This document shows, piece after piece, positions 10,638-12,020 of a stretch of DNA of 12,020 bases. The stretch lies in NCBI GenBank assembly GCA_028456385.1, contig JALNQF010000874.1:1-12020 (forward strand), read 5' to 3'. This DNA is from Ophiosphaerella korrae (Eukaryota > Ascomycota > Dothideomycetes > Pleosporales > Phaeosphaeriaceae). Made by a program: the position numbers and the translations under genes. Position 1 is the stretch's first letter. Each line of letters begins with the position of its first letter. The notes beneath the pieces are model-generated. The model ran no database searches. It was not told the DNA's origin and worked only from the letters and a program-made list of their open reading frames with translations.

Positions 10638-10694
10638 ACCCTACGTTAGCGTTGCTGTGTCTACTAGCGCTAACAGTTTTCTAGTACGTAGGGT
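10638..10694. repeat. Nested subterminal inverted repeat
   Basis: ACCCTACG at 10638-10645 is inverted as CGTAGGGT at 10687-10694. Inside it GTTAGCG at 10645-10651 is inverted as CGCTAAC at 10668-10674. The arms are offset by an extra stretch on the right, so this is not one simple hairpin. The central loop (about 10651-10667) keeps several TpG dinucleotides, unusual for this window. It lies at the right end of the MITE-like element and shares the ACCCTAC word with its terminal repeat. Confidence 0.55.
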
Positions 10695-10721
10695 TTTCTA
10701 GTATACGTAGATAGACGTTAG
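10679..10721 (-). repeat. Right terminal inverted repeat of the MITE-like element
   Basis: It reads GTAGGGTTTTCTAG at 10688-10701 and ends GATAGACGTTAG at 10721. It pairs with 10190-10232. Flanking bases on the two sides (CTAAT before 10190, TTAAT after 10721) share TAAT, an alternative possible target duplication if the ends are counted from the outermost C/G. Confidence 0.8.
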
Positions 10722-12020
10722 TTAATAGATAATACTATTAGAAGCACTATTCTCTTTCCTTTTTCGCTAAAGTATACTCTTCCTTCTAAATCTATCTACA
10801 ATAGACTACAATATACGTAGCCCTTATAATTGTCCCTCTTACACTTCTACTTAGATACTTAGTTCTTACCCTTTTTAAGGAAGTAGCAGCCTACTATATA
10901 TAACTACTCTAGGCTACTATTAATTATATAAATATATTGTATATATAGTAGTAAATTACTACTCTTAACTTTAAACTTTTTTAATAGTAAATAATATAGG
11001 TTTTCTAATCTATAGTAGTTATAATAAGTTCTACTAGGAGGTCTAGAGAGGAGAAGGATAGATATAGACAAGTTGTAGAGATAAACTATAGGTAGGCGAA
11101 TAAATAGTATAAGAATCTAGCGTAGTAGAAGATGTAGAGGTATATAAGCGTATAGCGTATAGACTGTCTTTATTTTGCTAAGATAAGAAGAACTTAAGTA
11201 TTAACTTTCTACTAAGGCTTTTAAAGGTATTTATTTAGTAATAAATAATGTATCTATTATGTATAAGCTTTTTAATTTCTTGCTAGATAACTATTAAAAT
11301 ATTTAGCACTAGGCCTAATCTTTAATATATATATATACCTAGGTTATGTTAATTTCGTTTTGTTTATTAAAGTAAAGTTATTACGTAAGTAATAATATAG
11401 TACTAAGCCTTATATAAAGCATTCTTAGCTATAAGTTTAGTATAGACAACTACTTTTTCTCTTAAACAATATACTATTGCAAAAGAGTGTACACTATAAG
11501 TAATATTTTATTTACCTAAAAAATAATAAGTTAAAACTAATATTAAGAGATAGTTATATTTTTACTCTAACACGAACTAGTAGAATTATAAAGCGTCTAT
11601 TTTATCTCTATATTAGTACGTCTTAATAGATTAACTTAACAATATAAACTTAATAGCGCTTAACCTTAGTTTATACTACTAATTTTATAGGTATATAAAC
11701 CCTAGCTTTTAGGATAATTTTATACTAACTATATAGTGATTAATCCTACACAAAACTAGACTATAAGGTATATACAATGTAGTACCTAGGTATTGCATCT
11801 GTAAATAACATAATTAAAGCTATATTTAGTAGCTATTTATGTAAGAACGGGACACTCGATATAGATTGTCTAGGTCCTATATTTCTAAAAACGAGTTCGG
11901 CTAGTGCTGTACACGCTACTACTATCTAACAAATTATTTCTACGTATACTTCTACTAAGTAGTAGAAAGGTGTTTAATAGATAGTTTCTAGCTAAGTTAT
12001 AACTCTATAGTTTTTATTAT
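10722..12020. other. RIP-degraded AT-rich DNA, no identifiable gene
   Basis: There is no recognisable gene. A plus-strand frame around 11038-11190 gives a charged, helix-like peptide (RRSREEKDRYRQVVE) interrupted by several TAA/TAG stops; it may be a coding remnant but I cannot name it. A run of alternating TA lies near 11323-11337. Bases about 11840-11935 have more CpA/TpG and higher GC than their surroundings. The sequence runs off the window without a boundary. Confidence 0.65.

Larger units (their letters stand above)
10190..10721. mobile_element. MITE-like non-autonomous DNA transposon, RIP-mutated
   Basis: The two ends are inverted repeats. Bases 10190-10223 match the reverse complement of 10688-10721 at 32 of 34 positions, and similarity continues to about 43 bp (10190-10232 with 10679-10721). 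Both mismatches in the 34-bp core are G/A transitions, at the GTGTGC versus GTATAC site. The element is about 530 bp with no coding capacity. A TA lies just inside each end (10191-10192 and 10719-10720), so the true element may be 10193-10718 with a TA target duplication, as in Tc1/mariner and pogo elements; this is inference. Its ends do not obviously match sequences around the transposase at 3062-4819. Confidence 0.72.

Noticed and set aside
11323..11337. Alternating TA run as a TATA-box promoter
   Set aside because: No gene follows it and TATA-like words are everywhere in this DNA.

Overview
The window looks like a block of fungal heterochromatin in which repeated DNA has been heavily mutated by RIP (repeat-induced point mutation). 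That points to a filamentous ascomycete (Pezizomycotina). CpA and TpG are almost absent, TpA is very common and CpG survives. For example, bases 1201-1260 hold 14 TpA and 3 CpG but no CpA and no TpG. No reading frame stays open for more than about 90 codons anywhere. I see no intact gene, rRNA, tRNA, CRISPR array or bacterial-type signal. The species cannot be named from this.

Layout. Bases 1-102 are a (TTC)n microsatellite. Bases 103-3061 are RIP-degraded DNA of unknown origin. Bases 3062-4819 on the minus strand are the one securely identified gene: a dead Fot1/pogo-type (Tc1/mariner superfamily, DDE_1) transposase. It can be followed in a single frame for about 586 codons but carries about 47 in-frame TAA/TAG stops. 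Bases 4820-10189 are again degraded DNA without a recognised gene, apart from a few weak coding-like stretches. Bases 10190-10721 are bounded by about 43-bp terminal inverted repeats and resemble a non-autonomous DNA transposon (MITE-like). Bases 10722-12020 are degraded DNA with a short patch near 11840-11935 that keeps more CpA/TpG.

How it fits together. Nothing here is likely to be expressed as protein. The reading is a transposon graveyard: elements inserted, were recognised as repeats, and were converted C-to-T on both strands until every frame was broken. The transposase keeps its frame and domain order, so point mutation rather than indels killed it. The MITE-like element has inverted ends that differ, over their best 34 bp, only at two RIP-type transition sites. 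I found no evidence of an undescribed functional system. The best leads are the two transposon remnants, a three-copy 13-18 bp motif, and a few low-stop stretches that might be recovered by RIP-reversed homology searching.
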